From Oxytricha trifallax (lineage: Eukaryota; Ciliophora; Spirotrichea; Sporadotrichida; Oxytrichidae): a DNA stretch of 64,000 nt. Below are positions 43,120 through 56,300 of this stretch, in pieces. Position 1 is the first letter of the stretch. Every line of letters starts with the position of its first letter. Location of the stretch: positions 47,265-111,264 of the forward strand of contig ARYC01017880.1 of assembly GCA_000711775.1 (NCBI GenBank), given 5' to 3'. The notes under the pieces are model-generated. The model saw nothing but the letters and a program-made list of their open reading frames with translations. It ran no database searches and was not told the origin of the DNA. The translations under genes were made by a program, and so were the position numbers.

Positions 43120-44539
43120 ATGTCGGCTAACTAGAATCGCAAAGAGTTTCTCTTGGAGCGAAGTAACCATAGCCAATCTTTGGCTCCTCGAAGAAACCAA
43201 AAGTAAACTATATTGAAAGGGAGGTTGAGCTAAGATTTCTAGAGTTTGAAGCAGAGGTCTTTAAAATTGAAGTTCTAATAAAGAAATAAAGTGCAGAGAT
43301 GGGAGCTTATACTTGGAGTTGATAGAGAAGAAGGAACAGCAATCAATAGAAAAAATTAAAACATTTTAATGAGAAGACTGCTAAATTTTCTGTCTCAACT
43401 AATTCTAGCTTGAAGGGGCACAACAAAGAGATACACTCTGGTAAAGCTAAGATAAATTTCAAGCATAATAAATTCGATTGCAGGTATTAATGCACAACTT
43501 GTATGAATTTCTATACATATCCAGTAAAAGTGAAGAAACATATGCAAAAGCATCACTTAAGCGAGTTCTTGATTCAAGATAAAGAAACATAAAAGCTAAT
43601 AGCTTTCAAGAGAAAGTAAAATCATATTGAATCGTTAAGAGAGTGATAGGAGAGACTCAAGAAATAAAAACTGTAAGAATTGATGAATCAACCAGTTGGT
43701 AACAATATTTTAGCATGCTTCAAAGCGATAGCTTTGAAAATATCTTTTTTAAATGCAATTGATATTAGTAGCTGTATTGATAACTATTGGCAAATAAACG
43801 TGCCTGCAAAACCAAAACTCTTTGTAATTAATGATTATGCATTCAAGGTGTATCCTTACAGTTATCTACTTAAGAATCAGCATTACCAAAATAAGTTTGC
43901 TAACGAATATGTGATTCTTAGAGAGGCTTAGAGAAGTGATTTCAAGAGCTTGCTTAAGATAAATGGTGTCATGTTATAATCTATTGTTTCTGTTTTTTAA
44001 ACTTGAGAAATATTGAATGAATCTGAGAGATTATTTAAATCATAAAACCAGATTATTTGAATGATATTCTATCAGATATGAAATAGAGTATCAAGGAGTT
44101 GCATAAACTTGAATTTGTTCATAGACATTTGAAGCCTGAAAATGTTATCATAAATCTTTACCCTTTAAAATTAGTTGTTATAGATTTTAAAAGAGCATTA
44201 AGTTAAGAGATAGTCCAAAGTTATGGTTCTTGAAACATCTTGATACTTCCTAAACAGAGATAAATGGACTAATGGCTCTGTTTAGTGGGATGTATGGGCA
44301 ATTTGGAGCAATTAAATATAAAAAGTGACATGGAAAGTATGGCTTTCTTTGGTATTAAGTTTGAAAATAATAATTAGTTAAGATTAGAAGGATATCAAGT
44401 AAAAGAATGATGCAATAAAATAAAAAAGATAGTAGAGATGAATCAGTTCTCCCTCCTATCCAAGGTAAACATTAACTGACATAGATGTGCCACTTGAGAG
44501 CAGAGGTATAACAAAGACAAGTCAATAAATTTCGTTTGA
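43120..44539 (+). pseudogene. TBE3 zinc-finger/kinase gene, damaged
   Basis: ATG 43120 to TGA 44537-44539 (YNKDKSINFV, like the TBE1 end). A C2H2 finger (YQCTTCMNFYTYPVKVKKHM, near 43490) is nearly identical to the second finger of TBE1. The kinase N-lobe is intact: SCIDNYWQINVPAKPKLFVI, AFKVYPYSYLLKNQHYQNKF. The catalytic region survives only in pieces (FVHRHLKPENVIINLYPLK, with His for the HRD Asp) after frameshifts near 43990 and 44100, and VQWDVWAI near 44285. Inactive. Confidence 0.82.
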
Positions 44540-44666
44540 ATTAAATCATCTAATATTCATTAATTATAACTTAAATTTACTTGAAAACTGCATTTATATA
44601 CTTACCCCAGTAAGACCCCAACTATACCCTAAAAATCAAAGCACTTATAAACCTCTTTATGGGGTT

Positions 44667-45130
44667 AAACTCATCAAGAAAAATACTATTTGATTATTGC
44701 TAATAAGATTTTAAAAATAGGAATGGCAGGTGCTTTTTATGACTCTTTAATTTTTAAAATAGGGTTTTATCAAAACTGTTGTAAATTTATGTATCATTAA
44801 ATCAACAACCAAAAAAGAATATTAAAAGAGTCCATTACCAAAAAAAGTATTATAATTTGCTAGAATTTTAATTTTAAATTTTTTATTAAATTATATTTTT
44901 ACTTTATTTATATTTAAGTTCAATAAACAGGTTTTTAGAGTTTTTTTATTATTTTGAATATATTTATATATTATACTGAAAAACATATCTAGAAGTTGTA
45001 ACAATTTAAGTCATATTATTTTAAGTTTCTAAAAATATTCATTATAGAATATATTTTTGTTCCTTTCAAGCTTAATATAGCAGCATGCTATACTATTTAA
45101 GCAAGCAATTACAATAAGTGATACAACTCA
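44667..45130. other. AT-rich stretch without a gene
   Basis: No coding frame, repeat or RNA gene recognised. Confidence 0.5.
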
Positions 45131-45139
45131 ACAAAATGA

Positions 45140-46240
45140 GGAAAACTTAAAAATAAGAACAAAAATAAAATATTGAGGCTTCTCTATCTAAAGATATATG
45201 TGAGGAAAATTCTGGCTAAATTGCTTTTGGCTTCTTTAAACGAAGAATAAACTTGAAAAATTGAAATAAAAAGAGTAAAAGCAAAAGATATTGAAACATA
45301 TAAATATAGTATGCTTGTTTAGCAAGTAGACATACAAAAAGGTTATTATATAGCTTAGAAAAAGTTTGGGGTCGATGCTATAAATGTAAATAAGAAATGA
45401 CCTGTTACTAAAACGCTCAACTCGAGAAAAGCTCCTACTCTAGCAAATAAAAAAGTCAATTACAGTAATGAAAATACTAAACCAGTATCAGTCATCGTGG
45501 AGTAGATTAATATTATTATCTATAACTAAAGCTTAAATTTATTAATCACTTTGAAGAATGAAAACTAAAGCAAAATTATTGGAATAGACTTATAAACTAT
45601 TGGAATAAACTTATAATTCTTATAGACAGACTTAAAACATATAGAAATTACCATCTTAAAAATTCATAGCGAAACAACATTTCTTGAGCTAAAACAGATT
45701 GAAGAACTAATTGAGAAAAATTTAGCGAGCCTTCTACTAAAGCTCAGGAAGAAATTAATGTGATACTATTGAAATACGTCCAAAATACGCTGCAAACTCA
45801 ACAATCATTACAATCATTAAAATTTTAGACATAATTAATGAAGCTATTTTCAAAGAGAACAAATGTTATCCTATATCAAAGATGTTAACATTGTGAAATT
45901 AACAAGATTAGTTGCTGACGAGCAAGAGAAGAAACAATAGATTTTCTATATATTTGTTGAGAATATAAAAAAGTCACTCCTTCTTAATAAGTTGCAACTT
46001 AAGATTCATTAGCTAGAAGTTTAAATAAGGATCAATCGCTAGATTATCGAGCTTTAGAAAACAATAGAGGAGTCATTTTCAGGCTTTCAAAATGTGAAGA
46101 ATAGCACTAAGCTAGAACTAATTTAAAGAATGAGCAAGTTAATGTCTTGAAAATATGAATTGAGGATATTTATAAGATACTGAGGAGTTTAGTTGACACT
46201 TTAAATGATCCAATTGAGAAATGCAAGAAAAGATATATAA
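45140..46240 (+). pseudogene. Degraded coding-like region, unknown
   Basis: The plus strand is open for long stretches with TAA/TAG as Gln and has coding-like composition: DICEENSGQIAFGFFKRRIN, IEIKRVKAKDIETYKYSMLV, KKFGVDAINVNKK, then one TGA, KTLNSRKAPTLANKKVNYSN, HIEITILKIHSETTFLELKQ and, in another frame, FYIFVENIKKSLLLNKLQLK. At least two frameshifts and three TGA codons. Heptad-like K/E/L/I spacing suggests coiled coil. It could be a decayed gene or a macronuclear segment missing its neighbours; no family recognised. Confidence 0.4.
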
Positions 46241-46249
46241 TATCATAAA

Positions 46250-49200
46250 CTTAATTCATGAAAATATTAAATACTAAACGATAAATTCTCGAGTCAAAAA
46301 TTTCGAAAGCCATTCATTTAAGTAAAAATTGATTTACTTATTCCAGTATTAAAGCAGCAATCCTAACCCATGTAAAGCCATTTGAACATTAATATAACTC
46401 AAATGTGCAAAATTCTAACATTAGCATTAAAAAATCAATAATAAATACAATAATCATGACCCTAAGATTATATTTATTAAAATTTGAATATAAAGTGTCT
46501 ACGCAACGGAGACATCAAGCAGCTTATTTTATAAAATATCCAGTTGTTGACTGAGATATGATTTTAAATTGGTATCCTAAACTTTTATTCTAATTGTTTT
46601 AAACTATAACTCAATTCACTTTATTGAAAAGTTGACGACGGAGTTTTGGTGTTTAATTCCGAAAGTTGTGATGTGCAAAATTTTTATTGCTTCAGACACA
46701 TATTAATTAATTAAGACTTAAACTGACTACACATCAAAACTTTTCTAAATTATTAATAGGTTTTTGTTATTTTTGTATATTTTCTCCTAGTCCATTTAAA
46801 TGTAAAGATTGCACATTTTACAGATTTTCACCTTATAAATTGTAAAAACGTTCGAATTGTAAATTTTTGAACCTATAGAAAAATATTACAGTATTAATTA
46901 CAATTATTTAATTATATATAAATTTAAATTTTTTTAATCTTGATAAGTATTAAAATATTGGTAAATAGATGAATGTTACGCTTACATCATTCTTATTTTT
47001 TATTTGCTTTATCTTATTTTGCCAATTTTTTTAAATAATTTTTCAATAATAGGTTTTCATAACATTATTAAATTATTAACTTTATCTATAAATTTTTCCA
47101 ATCAAAAAATAATCTTATGACTTTTTTTTCAATTTTTGTAGGGGATAATTGCAATCTCTCTTTTTTATTAAGCATATCCATAAAAACTAAACAAAGAGAA
47201 TTTGAAAATTAGAATATATCTGAAAGCATCAAACTAATGCTTGAATGAAATAATTGACTCTGAGAAAACAAAACAGCGTTTTCACATATTTGGATCTAAT
47301 TCCCCTGTAATAATGCCCACCTACAAAACCACTTGATAATTTTATATTTAATCCTTCAATCTTATACAGTTTAATACTTAGCGCAAAACCTAGAGCAGCA
47401 CAGCTTGAGTAGAAATATCAAATGCTAATTTTGAAAGAATATAATAGCAGACACACTGAGTTGTAACATAAATTTATGAGATAAAATTTATCAATTTTTT
47501 TTATTTGGGAAATTATATAGAAAGATTAATTAAACTTATAAGATCTAATCTTTGAATATGATTGTATTATAATAAATATAAAAAATATATGTAAGTATTA
47601 TTGGCAAAAAATGGGGCAAAAGTAATAAAAATTTGCTACTTTTGCCCACTTTATGATATGTTTGAATGTGTGATTATTAGCATCGTTATTTTTTATTAAT
47701 TTCTCTTTTTATTAATTTTACCATGTTTATAAATTTGATTTAATGTAATCAACATAATTATTTAATAAATGAGTAAAATTTAACGAACTCTGATTGTCTT
47801 TAGCTTGAAGACATATTTAATTATAGATTAACTAATTAAATATCAACATAATCAGGATTCTTGATCAGTAAAATATATAAAACAAAAATACCTGTAAATT
47901 AACTATCAATTTTAATAACAGTTAGTACTTTATGTTAACTAAAATTATTGCCAAGAGACTAGGTATTTCTTAATCATATTATAAGTGCATTTATAAATTG
48001 CATATATTATTTAACTGATACTTACTAAACAATATATAGTAGTTATGTTTTTAACTTTTGATACATTTATGAAGTATCTAAAAATCTATGATTATATTTA
48101 GATTCATGATTATTCTAAATATACTAATATTCACATTGTATATATTCAATATATATATATTTGTACAATTTACTCATAACATAAAATCTTGATAATTGTT
48201 TTCTTTATATAATTTACGATTTTTTATGAATAGATAATTTACCAAATTTTGTCAAATTATTTTTACAATTATTGCATTTGTTTTGCTTTAAATAATTTTA
48301 AAATTACGAATTTAATATTAATTTCATTACAATTTTAATAAAGTATAAGATTTTTATCCTACTTGATCATTTTATAAATACTTTTATAAATTATTTTATA
48401 CAAAGATTTACAAATTAATGTAAAAATTATCATAAAGTTAAGTTAAATATGCAACTCTTTTTTAATGCTTTTAAAAGTTTCTATAATTTTACTTAAGCTA
48501 ATTATATTAGACCTTTATTTCTAATTTATAAACATATTTATTTGTTTATAATTTAAATGATTTGATGTAATTTGGTATAATAGTAACTAATATCCTGAAT
48601 TCACAAATTCTATGAATAAATACATTTGTTTTAATAATAAGTGGGAATTCAAAGTTCAGGTGAAAATTCAGAAATCAATATTTAAAGCATTAAAGAATAT
48701 AAAAAATAAAGATTAAGAATAAGAAGCTTTTAAATTATATATAGAAAATCAAATCTAGTTAAGAAATTGATATAAAAATAGTTTAAATATTTTATATTTT
48801 AATGCGATATATTGTATATTGATGGTAAGAAAAAGAAAATTATAATATCTTTGTTTTTATAACTAATTTATTGAAAAATTGTATATACTTCAATAAAAGT
48901 TATGATTTATCGATTAATAGATCTTGATTAAATTATTAAATTAGAATCCTAATTTAGATATATTTACTTAAAATTAATATTGATTACTAACATCTAGCAT
49001 GATTCTTTTTTAAAAGAGATAAAAATCTATCAATCAATTCAGTAGTAGTATGGTCTATTAATATTTAAGGAATTTATTAGTAATTAATATTATAAATTTA
49101 CTATATCTGCATATGGCAGATAAATGATATATTAATATTTTGTAAAAATTTATACTTTTAATAATAATATTGATTTTATCATTTTACTGAATATTCAAAT

Positions 49201-49385
49201 CATAAAATATATAATTTATATTTCCACTTTTAATAGAAAATAGATAATTTTAAGGATTTAAAATAATTATTACAAACTACAGTTTGATAGTTTGAGTAAA
49301 ATATATATATATGGAAAAATTTTATATTAAAGCATAATAAGATAATATAATAGATTAATTTTTGTAGAAAATAGAGTTTGAAAAC
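46250..49385. other. Very AT-rich stretch without a gene
   Basis: No convincing coding frame. Only short runs of A/T and TA repeats (for example near 48150 and 49300). Confidence 0.5.
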
Positions 49386-49389
49386 TAAA

Positions 49390-49985
49390 TACATGGAAAT
49401 AAAGCATAGTCTAAGAGATTTGAAATCCGAAATAAAAAAGTTAAAGTGAGAATGATATGCAAGAAAATTTATATATAAAGAGTCTTGGAAAAATGCTTGT
49501 TGAGGAAATTCAATTAAAAAGAGAATAATAGCATATTTTATAAGAACAAATTGAGTAGAATGATGTTCAGGCTTAAAATTCGGAGAATTTTAAGATCACA
49601 ATTTTATATCTTCATATGCTTTCTAGAAATACAATAGAGTCGAAATATACAATTCTTTGTCCGAGTCTTCTCACTTTTACATAACAGACAGTGTTGAACA
49701 CCTATCCCAGAGAAACTTCGAAAGAGCTGACACTAGATTTATTTCCCACTATTATAACATCTTAAAGTTATTATGTATAATCAAATTAAATTGCTTTAAT
49801 TATTTAAAAATAAAAAGGATAATCATATTGCAATGCCTTCAATTCTATCATCAATATATCCAGATAATTTTTAACTATCTAATCAAAAATAAATTAGGCA
49901 TAACGAATAATATAACATGGCATTATAAAAATCAGAACTATATAGTCATGTAAATTTTTTGAATGCATTGGACTCTCCATATGAT
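49390..49985 (+). CDS. Candidate coding island, unknown
   Basis: From an ATG near 49394 (MEIKHSLRDLKSEIKKLK), then after one frame change ENDMQENLYIKSLGKMLVEE, IQLKREQQHILQEQIEQ, NSENFKITILYLHMLSRNT and YTILCPSLLTFTQQTVLN, followed by TYPRETSKELTLDLFPTIIT. The first half looks like coiled coil. Base composition is clearly less AT-rich at 49640-49760 than around it, as for a macronuclear segment. The 98-residue frame at 49657-49953 overlaps in another frame and its second half is very AT-rich, so I do not favour it. No family recognised. Confidence 0.35.
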
Positions 49986-50080
49986 AAAACAAAGTCTCAC
50001 TCTTTACTCTCTTGTAAACTATGTTTACCTACTAAATTTCAGGATCAAATAAAGTTACAAACACTAACAAAGAATTAAAA

Positions 50081-50380
50081 ATGAGATATATCATAATTAG
50101 AAAAAGAAAGAAAATCATGAAAATAACCTCCGCATTAAATCTTGCTGTTATTCTTGGACTAAACTCCTAAAACGAAGAGACTAAAAAGTCTTACAATGAA
50201 AGAGTCATTAACTTGGCTTTGCTAAAATCGATGGATCATCGGGAAATGGAAGAATCCACTACAGATATCGAATTTAAACTTCAGTACTAAACAGCATTTA
50301 ATTTTAGTCATCGATTATTTATGATTGACTCTGAAAGGACTAAATATTTTCAAATTTAGGAAATAAAATTCATACAATGA
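50081..50380 (+). CDS. Small protein, 99 residues, unknown
   Basis: ATG 50081 to TGA 50378-50380, open. A second ATG at 50117 starts MKITSALNLAVILGLNS, which could be a weak signal peptide or a helical N-terminus; then NEETKKSYNERVINLALLKS, MDHREMEESTTDIEFKLQYQ and RLFMIDSERTKYFQIQEIKF. Composition is coding-like and GC is higher than the flanks. It may be the continuation of the island at 49390-49985. No family recognised. Confidence 0.4.
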
Positions 50381-51288
50381 ACAAACAAATCTATTAATAT
50401 ATAAAATAATGATGAATAAAGTAGAATAAAGATTTAAGCCGATGATGAACAAAACTTAGTTAAACTCATTAATGAGTAAAATAATTAATTTTTAAAATGA
50501 TTAATGATTTTTATATTGCGTTCAGTATTATTTATGATCATTCAATTTTAAATTATCAATTTTAATTCCTTGCCTTTACCTTAATATATTAATAATTTAA
50601 AAGCATAGTTAATAATATTATTCTAAATAAGACACATAATTCTTTGTATATTATTGTCTCCGTAATCATTTTTTAAAAGTAGTTAAGGACAGCATTTTCT
50701 ATTGAAATGTGTTATATTTAAAATTCAAATACCTGTATAATGTATTTACTTTTACTTAATTTAACTCATTAAATTTAAAAATATCATCATTGCTGAAAAC
50801 TATTTATTATGAGTGAAGTAAGTCTGGCAATATATATAATGAATGTTTTACAAAACGTTCTCTTATAAAATCTATATTAAATATTAGCTAATTACATTAA
50901 AAAACAATTCATGAATCAAAACCTTTTTTATTTATCATAAAATCTTTTGAATTTATATGAATCTAATCGTAATATAAAAGAACTCTGATTAGAACTAAAT
51001 AATTAGCAATTATTGGTTAATATATTATTATATTTAAGCATAACATAAGGTTAATAATTCTTTCTAGAATGTATAATTCTAAAAGGTTTTCTTTATACTG
51101 TAAAATATTTTTGAATCCTGAATATTATAATTTATGTATAATATTTTCATTCACCAATATTATAAAAAGTATAGTATATTGAGCATTTAACTTTTAGTTT
51201 TTCATCTGTAACTACTTATCAAAAAAATGTTACAGACAATTAAATGCACTATTTATAATTTCAAAGACTTAATACAGTGTAAATTATA
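50381..51288. other. AT-rich stretch without a gene
   Basis: No coding frame or repeat recognised up to element J2. Confidence 0.5.
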
Positions 51289-51703
51289 TTGTAGGAATAC
51301 ATTCGAAATTGTGAAATTATTTATAATTATATTAATAATTAATTAAAATCTTGGCAGTTAAAGTTGGCTAATTTAAACGATCTAGGGCTCATTCGATAGA
51401 GAATTCAAAATTAGCTGGACTTTACTATTGGCGGTACTATTTTATCGCATCCCTGGAGCGAGATAACTTCACTTTAATTAAACTTATCTAAATTCATTAA
51501 ATTACACCCTCACATTAAAGTCGAGTTATCTCGCTCCAGGGATGCGATAAAATAGTACCGCCAATAGTAAAGTCCAGCTAATTTTGAATTCTCTATCGAA
51601 TAAGCCCTAGATAGTTTAAATTAGCCAACTTTAACTGCCAAGATTTTAATTAATTATTAATATAATTATAAATAATTTCACAATTTCGAATGTATTCCTA
51701 CAA
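51289..51703. mobile_element. Palindromic element J2, 415 bp
   Basis: Second copy of J1, same length, starting TTGTAGGAATACATTCGAA and flanked by TA (51287-51288, 51704-51705). It keeps the inner blocks TTGGCGGTACTATTTTATCG and ATCCCTGGAGCGAGATAAC with a few differences from J1. No gene. Confidence 0.92.
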
Positions 51704-52800
51704 TATTTAAATAATTTAAAGGTATATTTCATTGATACTTATTAAAACAACATTATCAATTAATGATTCAGTCATCATGGTTTTTACTGATTATTACAAG
51801 AGATTATAAAAACTTTTATATTCAATTTTAATTTCATTAATATAATTAATTAAGAATTTCATGCTGCCGATATAAGTCCACATAGTCTAATAAGCTTTCT
51901 TTTTAACTCTTCCTCAACGTTTTTAATTTCTTCATAAACATTGAAGTTTTTATTCATATAAATCATATAAGCAACTAATATTTATGTTTTATTAAAGTTA
52001 TAAATTACTACTGTAATTCTGATCATGGAAATGCCTGGGGTGTGATTAGTAATAGATGTTATTTTATGGTGTAGTTTGAATAATATTGTTTATTCAAGAA
52101 ATGGTGTTTTAGGAACTTGAAAACATTAGAAAATTTAAAGGTAAATTTCTAAAAATTCCTAATATTTGTGTATAATTTTCACAAAGATTGTTATTATTCG
52201 TAGCATATGATGATAATCTTGTTTAAATAACTAAAAATTTCACTAATTTTATTATAAGGTTTTCCAATTATATATAAATCACTTATTATCAAACTACTTT
52301 TGAAGCTTATTTTAATCAATCGGCATCTAATATAAATTACTACTCTCAAAGTAATAATTCATTACACACATCAATTGTATTATTATAAAAATACTTGCTG
52401 TTTAAATTACTTTCCAATTCTTTATAAAAATTTCAAAAAATAAGTCTTCGTTCATTCACTTCACTCATTTTCTTTCTTACCATTCATAAACCTGATAATT
52501 TTTTTAATAAATAATTTATATATAATTTTTATTTCGATAAATTGTATTTTACTTAAATCTTCAAAAACTTAGCTTTCTTCTATCCACAGTATGCTATTCA
52601 ATTTTATACTCAAGCTTGCCATTTTGTAATTTTTAAAAAGATATATTATTGTAATTCAAATTATTATCAAAGATTAATTATATTAAAAAAACAGATAATT
52701 TTTTTGTTATAACAGAGTAATCATTATTATTTTAATTAAATTATAAAAGTTTTCAATTTTGAAACAATAAGGAAACAATTGAAAAAACTCCACCTGTAGA
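51704..52800. other. AT-rich stretch without a gene
   Basis: No coding frame or repeat recognised. Confidence 0.5.
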
Positions 52801-52860
52801 AAAACTTTTCCATATATCAACAGAATTCAGACTGATCCTAATCAATAGAAGTTTGTGCAA

Positions 52861-53290
52861 ATGGAGAGAATCAAGACATTTAGAGAAAATCAAACTCCCG
52901 ATATCAGGAACTTCATCAGGAAATAGCTAAAAAATTTACATGTTCTTTTTATGTACAATATAAGTAACACAAATTTCTAAGAATATTTAGTACAAAAAGA
53001 AAACAATTAAGTAAATATACTATAATAATGCTAAATATAGACGTTGACATCATTAGCTTTTTTCCAGAACTCTTCCCAAATTACTTTGATATAAAAAAAC
53101 AAAAAAAATGAAGAAACTTTGAGTAAAATAACATCTTTTTAAAACTATATATAAACATATTAAAATCACTTGCTTGATTGGTCTTTGGAGTTGCTTTTGC
53201 TAATAAAATGTTAAATCCAAAGACTATATGGTGGATGTCAGGTGGGTTTGTTATCATCACAGGCTCTAAGTAAGCAAGTAACAAGCATTT
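52861..53290 (+). CDS. Candidate coding islands with a hydrophobic segment
   Basis: 52861 opens MERIKTFRENQTPDIRNFIR with coding-like composition. A second island at 53040-53280 reads DVDIISFFPELFPNYFDIKK, then LVFGVAFANKMLNPKTIWW and MSGGFVIITGSK, ending at a GTAAGC that could be a splice donor. Two TGA codons interrupt the second island, one directly before LVFGVAFA. The hydrophobic stretches would be membrane helices. Whether the two islands belong together is unknown; no family can be named. Confidence 0.3.
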
Positions 53291-53330
53291 TTTTTCAATT
53301 CTTCTATTTTTTGTTATTCATTTTTAAAGT

Positions 53331-56300
53331 TAAGTTTTTATATACATTCTTATTAAATAAATGAACTAATATACTAATTTTATTGTTAGAATTAAATAAA
53401 ATTTTATTTTAAAGGCAAAACAAAAACACTCTATTTTAAGTAATTATATTAAAAAATTATAAAATCATAATGTAGAAGTTATTCAATCAAAAATCTCATG
53501 AGGATTATGTTTAAGATTACTGGAAAAATGCGAGAATCTAGATGGAGATTTGAGAAATACTGATATTTACACAAAGCAGAGAAAATTCTTTGAAAAATAT
53601 GGACATAGCTCTTCACTTTGATATATCATATTTGAATTTAAGGGAATAATATAATAAAAAAATCTTCTAATTAATCAAGCTCTTGAATCTCTACATATAT
53701 GTTGCAATATTCTTATTTGATAATTAACTAGAGATTAAAATTTAATTAAAAGATATATTTTTATCATTTAATCAGAAGTTAAGTTTGGATATTGGAGTGG
53801 AATCTAGCACATCTCTTCCTCCACTACTATTTGAATTTGAAATTGCTAACAAAGATTAAAGATTATATATAAAAAATCATTATTTTATTTGTATTAAATA
53901 TTAATAAATTATGAATTGAATATTCTTTTACAATATCATGTAATTATCTTTACAATTGTAAACCACTGATTAAATCTGATTTTCTTCCTCTTCTCTATCA
54001 AATTCAACATCAACTCCTGAGCTTATCAATATTGCTAAAAGTTAATCAAATACTTTTAAAGTTTGAACCAAGTCCAATAAATAAAAAATATTAGATCTAT
54101 ATGAGAAATATCCATAAATTAATTTCAATTTCCATAATAGTATATATTAATTTTATTTTTATTTGAAATTCTTGAACTTTTCTAGTTACCTCTTTTTCTG
54201 TTACTATTAGGTTTTCAAGTTCGACCTCTGATAATATTACTAGTCAACGTTAAAACTATCCTATTTTTATTAAAAGTTGTTTATTATTATTATTTTTGTT
54301 CATATCTTTGATCTTTTGATTTATTTGGTGTTAAAATTTTTATGTTTTTATAATACCTTGTAACTTACTTGACTGATTCGTTCTTTATTAAAGTTTTAAT
54401 CATTAATTTTTGAAGATTCAAATCAAAATTACTTAATTTTAGAAATTTTATGGCAAAAAATCTTGACTTAAATTGTGGTCAGAGAGCAATTCCTATTTGT
54501 CTACAATCTCGAAATTGTTATATTTTTCGAAGTTATAAATTGCAATATTCATATTACCGATGAAATTATTGTTACTTTGGTAACTTTGGTATTATGAGCT
54601 AATTTATTACAGATTAACATCAAATTACTCTTGTTTTACATATTACGATGTAGCCTTCATTAAAAGATTAATGAACTTAATTCTTTTAAAACATAAATTT
54701 GAGTTAATGTATTTGGATTAAACTTGAGAGTGAATGAGCTTCAAAGAATCCATAGTTTGAACATCTTTTTCTATTAAATGTTACTTACTTTCGAAAAATT
54801 CATTTTGCTTTTGTTTTAAGGTGTTTGATGGTTGTAATTATCATTAATAAATATCTAGGAACTTTCAGACATGTTATACCACAAATTATTTAAGATTTGA
54901 AGTATTTAACTTGGTATATTCATTTTGAAAATATTCGTGATATGATGAGGTCTTCTGAATAACAATAAATATTTTCGCATGTAAAATTCATTTTCTAGAT
55001 CATGCTTGTGATTCTTTTTCCTTTAATTTTTCTCTTTGTTATTTAATTTGGCATTCCTCAAGTTGCTTACTTAACTGAGATTTTGTTGGATTGTCTTATC
55101 AATAAACTACTCTTTTTGGAACTAATTTGCTGTCTCTGATTTTTGAGGGTCTAACTGATTTAATTTGATTTAGAAATCTTAAATAAAATGTATATTAATT
55201 AAATCTTGCTATCTCAGATCAGCAAATATTTAGATCATTAAAATTATAATTTCATATTAATTTATTAAAAAAGTTTCTAATTGTGGAAAGTTATTATTTT
55301 AAATATTATATCGAGTTTAGTTTATTTAATATTCTCAAGTAAATAATATTTTTGGAATAGTGATAATACAGTGTTTAAAGTTATAAAAATAATATTTAAT
55401 TATTTCACTTTATTTATTACCTATTTTATTCAAATATTTTGAGGAATTTTTTTCTAATCAATCCTGTTTAAACTGATTTGTAATCAATTTAACTTTTTAA
55501 ATACCCAAACATATAATGTACGAGGGAAAAGGGAAGTTTAAGCTCATGACGGCATAAAGCCGATGTGCTAACCAAAATAAATGCTAATAAACCGGTTTAA
55601 GGTATAGTTCCTGCTAATTAACATATTTGGAGTATTTTACTTGATTAATTACGTATCTCCAGAATTAATTTCAATACAAAAAACTAACTAACTAACTAAC
55701 TAAATACCCAAACAAGCTTTTTTATAAAGTTCTATCTTGCGTTGAAATATCTCCCTTAGGCATAAATATCTGATTTCTTATTCTCTCCAAAATTCCCTTA
55801 ATTTTATATAACCTGTTTTTTTTCAAAATTCTCTTTTGAGTTGTTTTGTTTTCCTCGATTATTATACTTAATATTTAAAAGCGCAGATCAATATCCCGTA
55901 TATAAACCTCCTTAGTTCGTATTTTCTAGCTTTAAATTAAGAATTAACTTTTACTTTAGATTCTTATTTTATGTTTCAAGGTCTACCAAAGTTTTGTTAT
56001 AGTTATCGCTAAATGGAGTAATACTGCGAGGTCCTAGTATAAGAAGAATTAAGTGAAGATTATAAGAGGAGGGATGAGAGGAGTTTGAATTTGCTTTATT
56101 TAACAAGTCATTTAAGATTAAGTTTTGGAATAAAAAAGTAGATTAATTTTGGTAACAATCTATAATAAGCTTTTGTACTTCTTAATAATCTTGAATTTGT
56201 ATCTAAATACTGATCCCATTATTTTTTTGAAATGAACAAAGAGAGCCAATTTGAATCAGTTAATTTGGATCAGTTATTTCCAAAAAGAATTATGGAGATA

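Larger units (their letters stand above)
41045..44666. mobile_element. TBE3: truncated TBE in inverted orientation
   Basis: The right end at 44666 matches the TBE terminal repeat (ATCAAAGCACTTATAAACCT, then one C4 run); the outer C4A4 unit is eroded. Going left: kinase gene (+), spacer, 22-kDa gene (-) with foldback K. The transposase gene and left end are missing; remnant H lies there. The left limit is approximate. Confidence 0.8.

Noticed and set aside
55510-55620. Possible minus-strand tRNA with a UUA anticodon (would read TAA as Gln)
   Set aside because: The loop CTTTATG between CGG and CCG is suggestive, but acceptor stem, D-arm and T-arm pairing could not be built; at most a tRNA relic.
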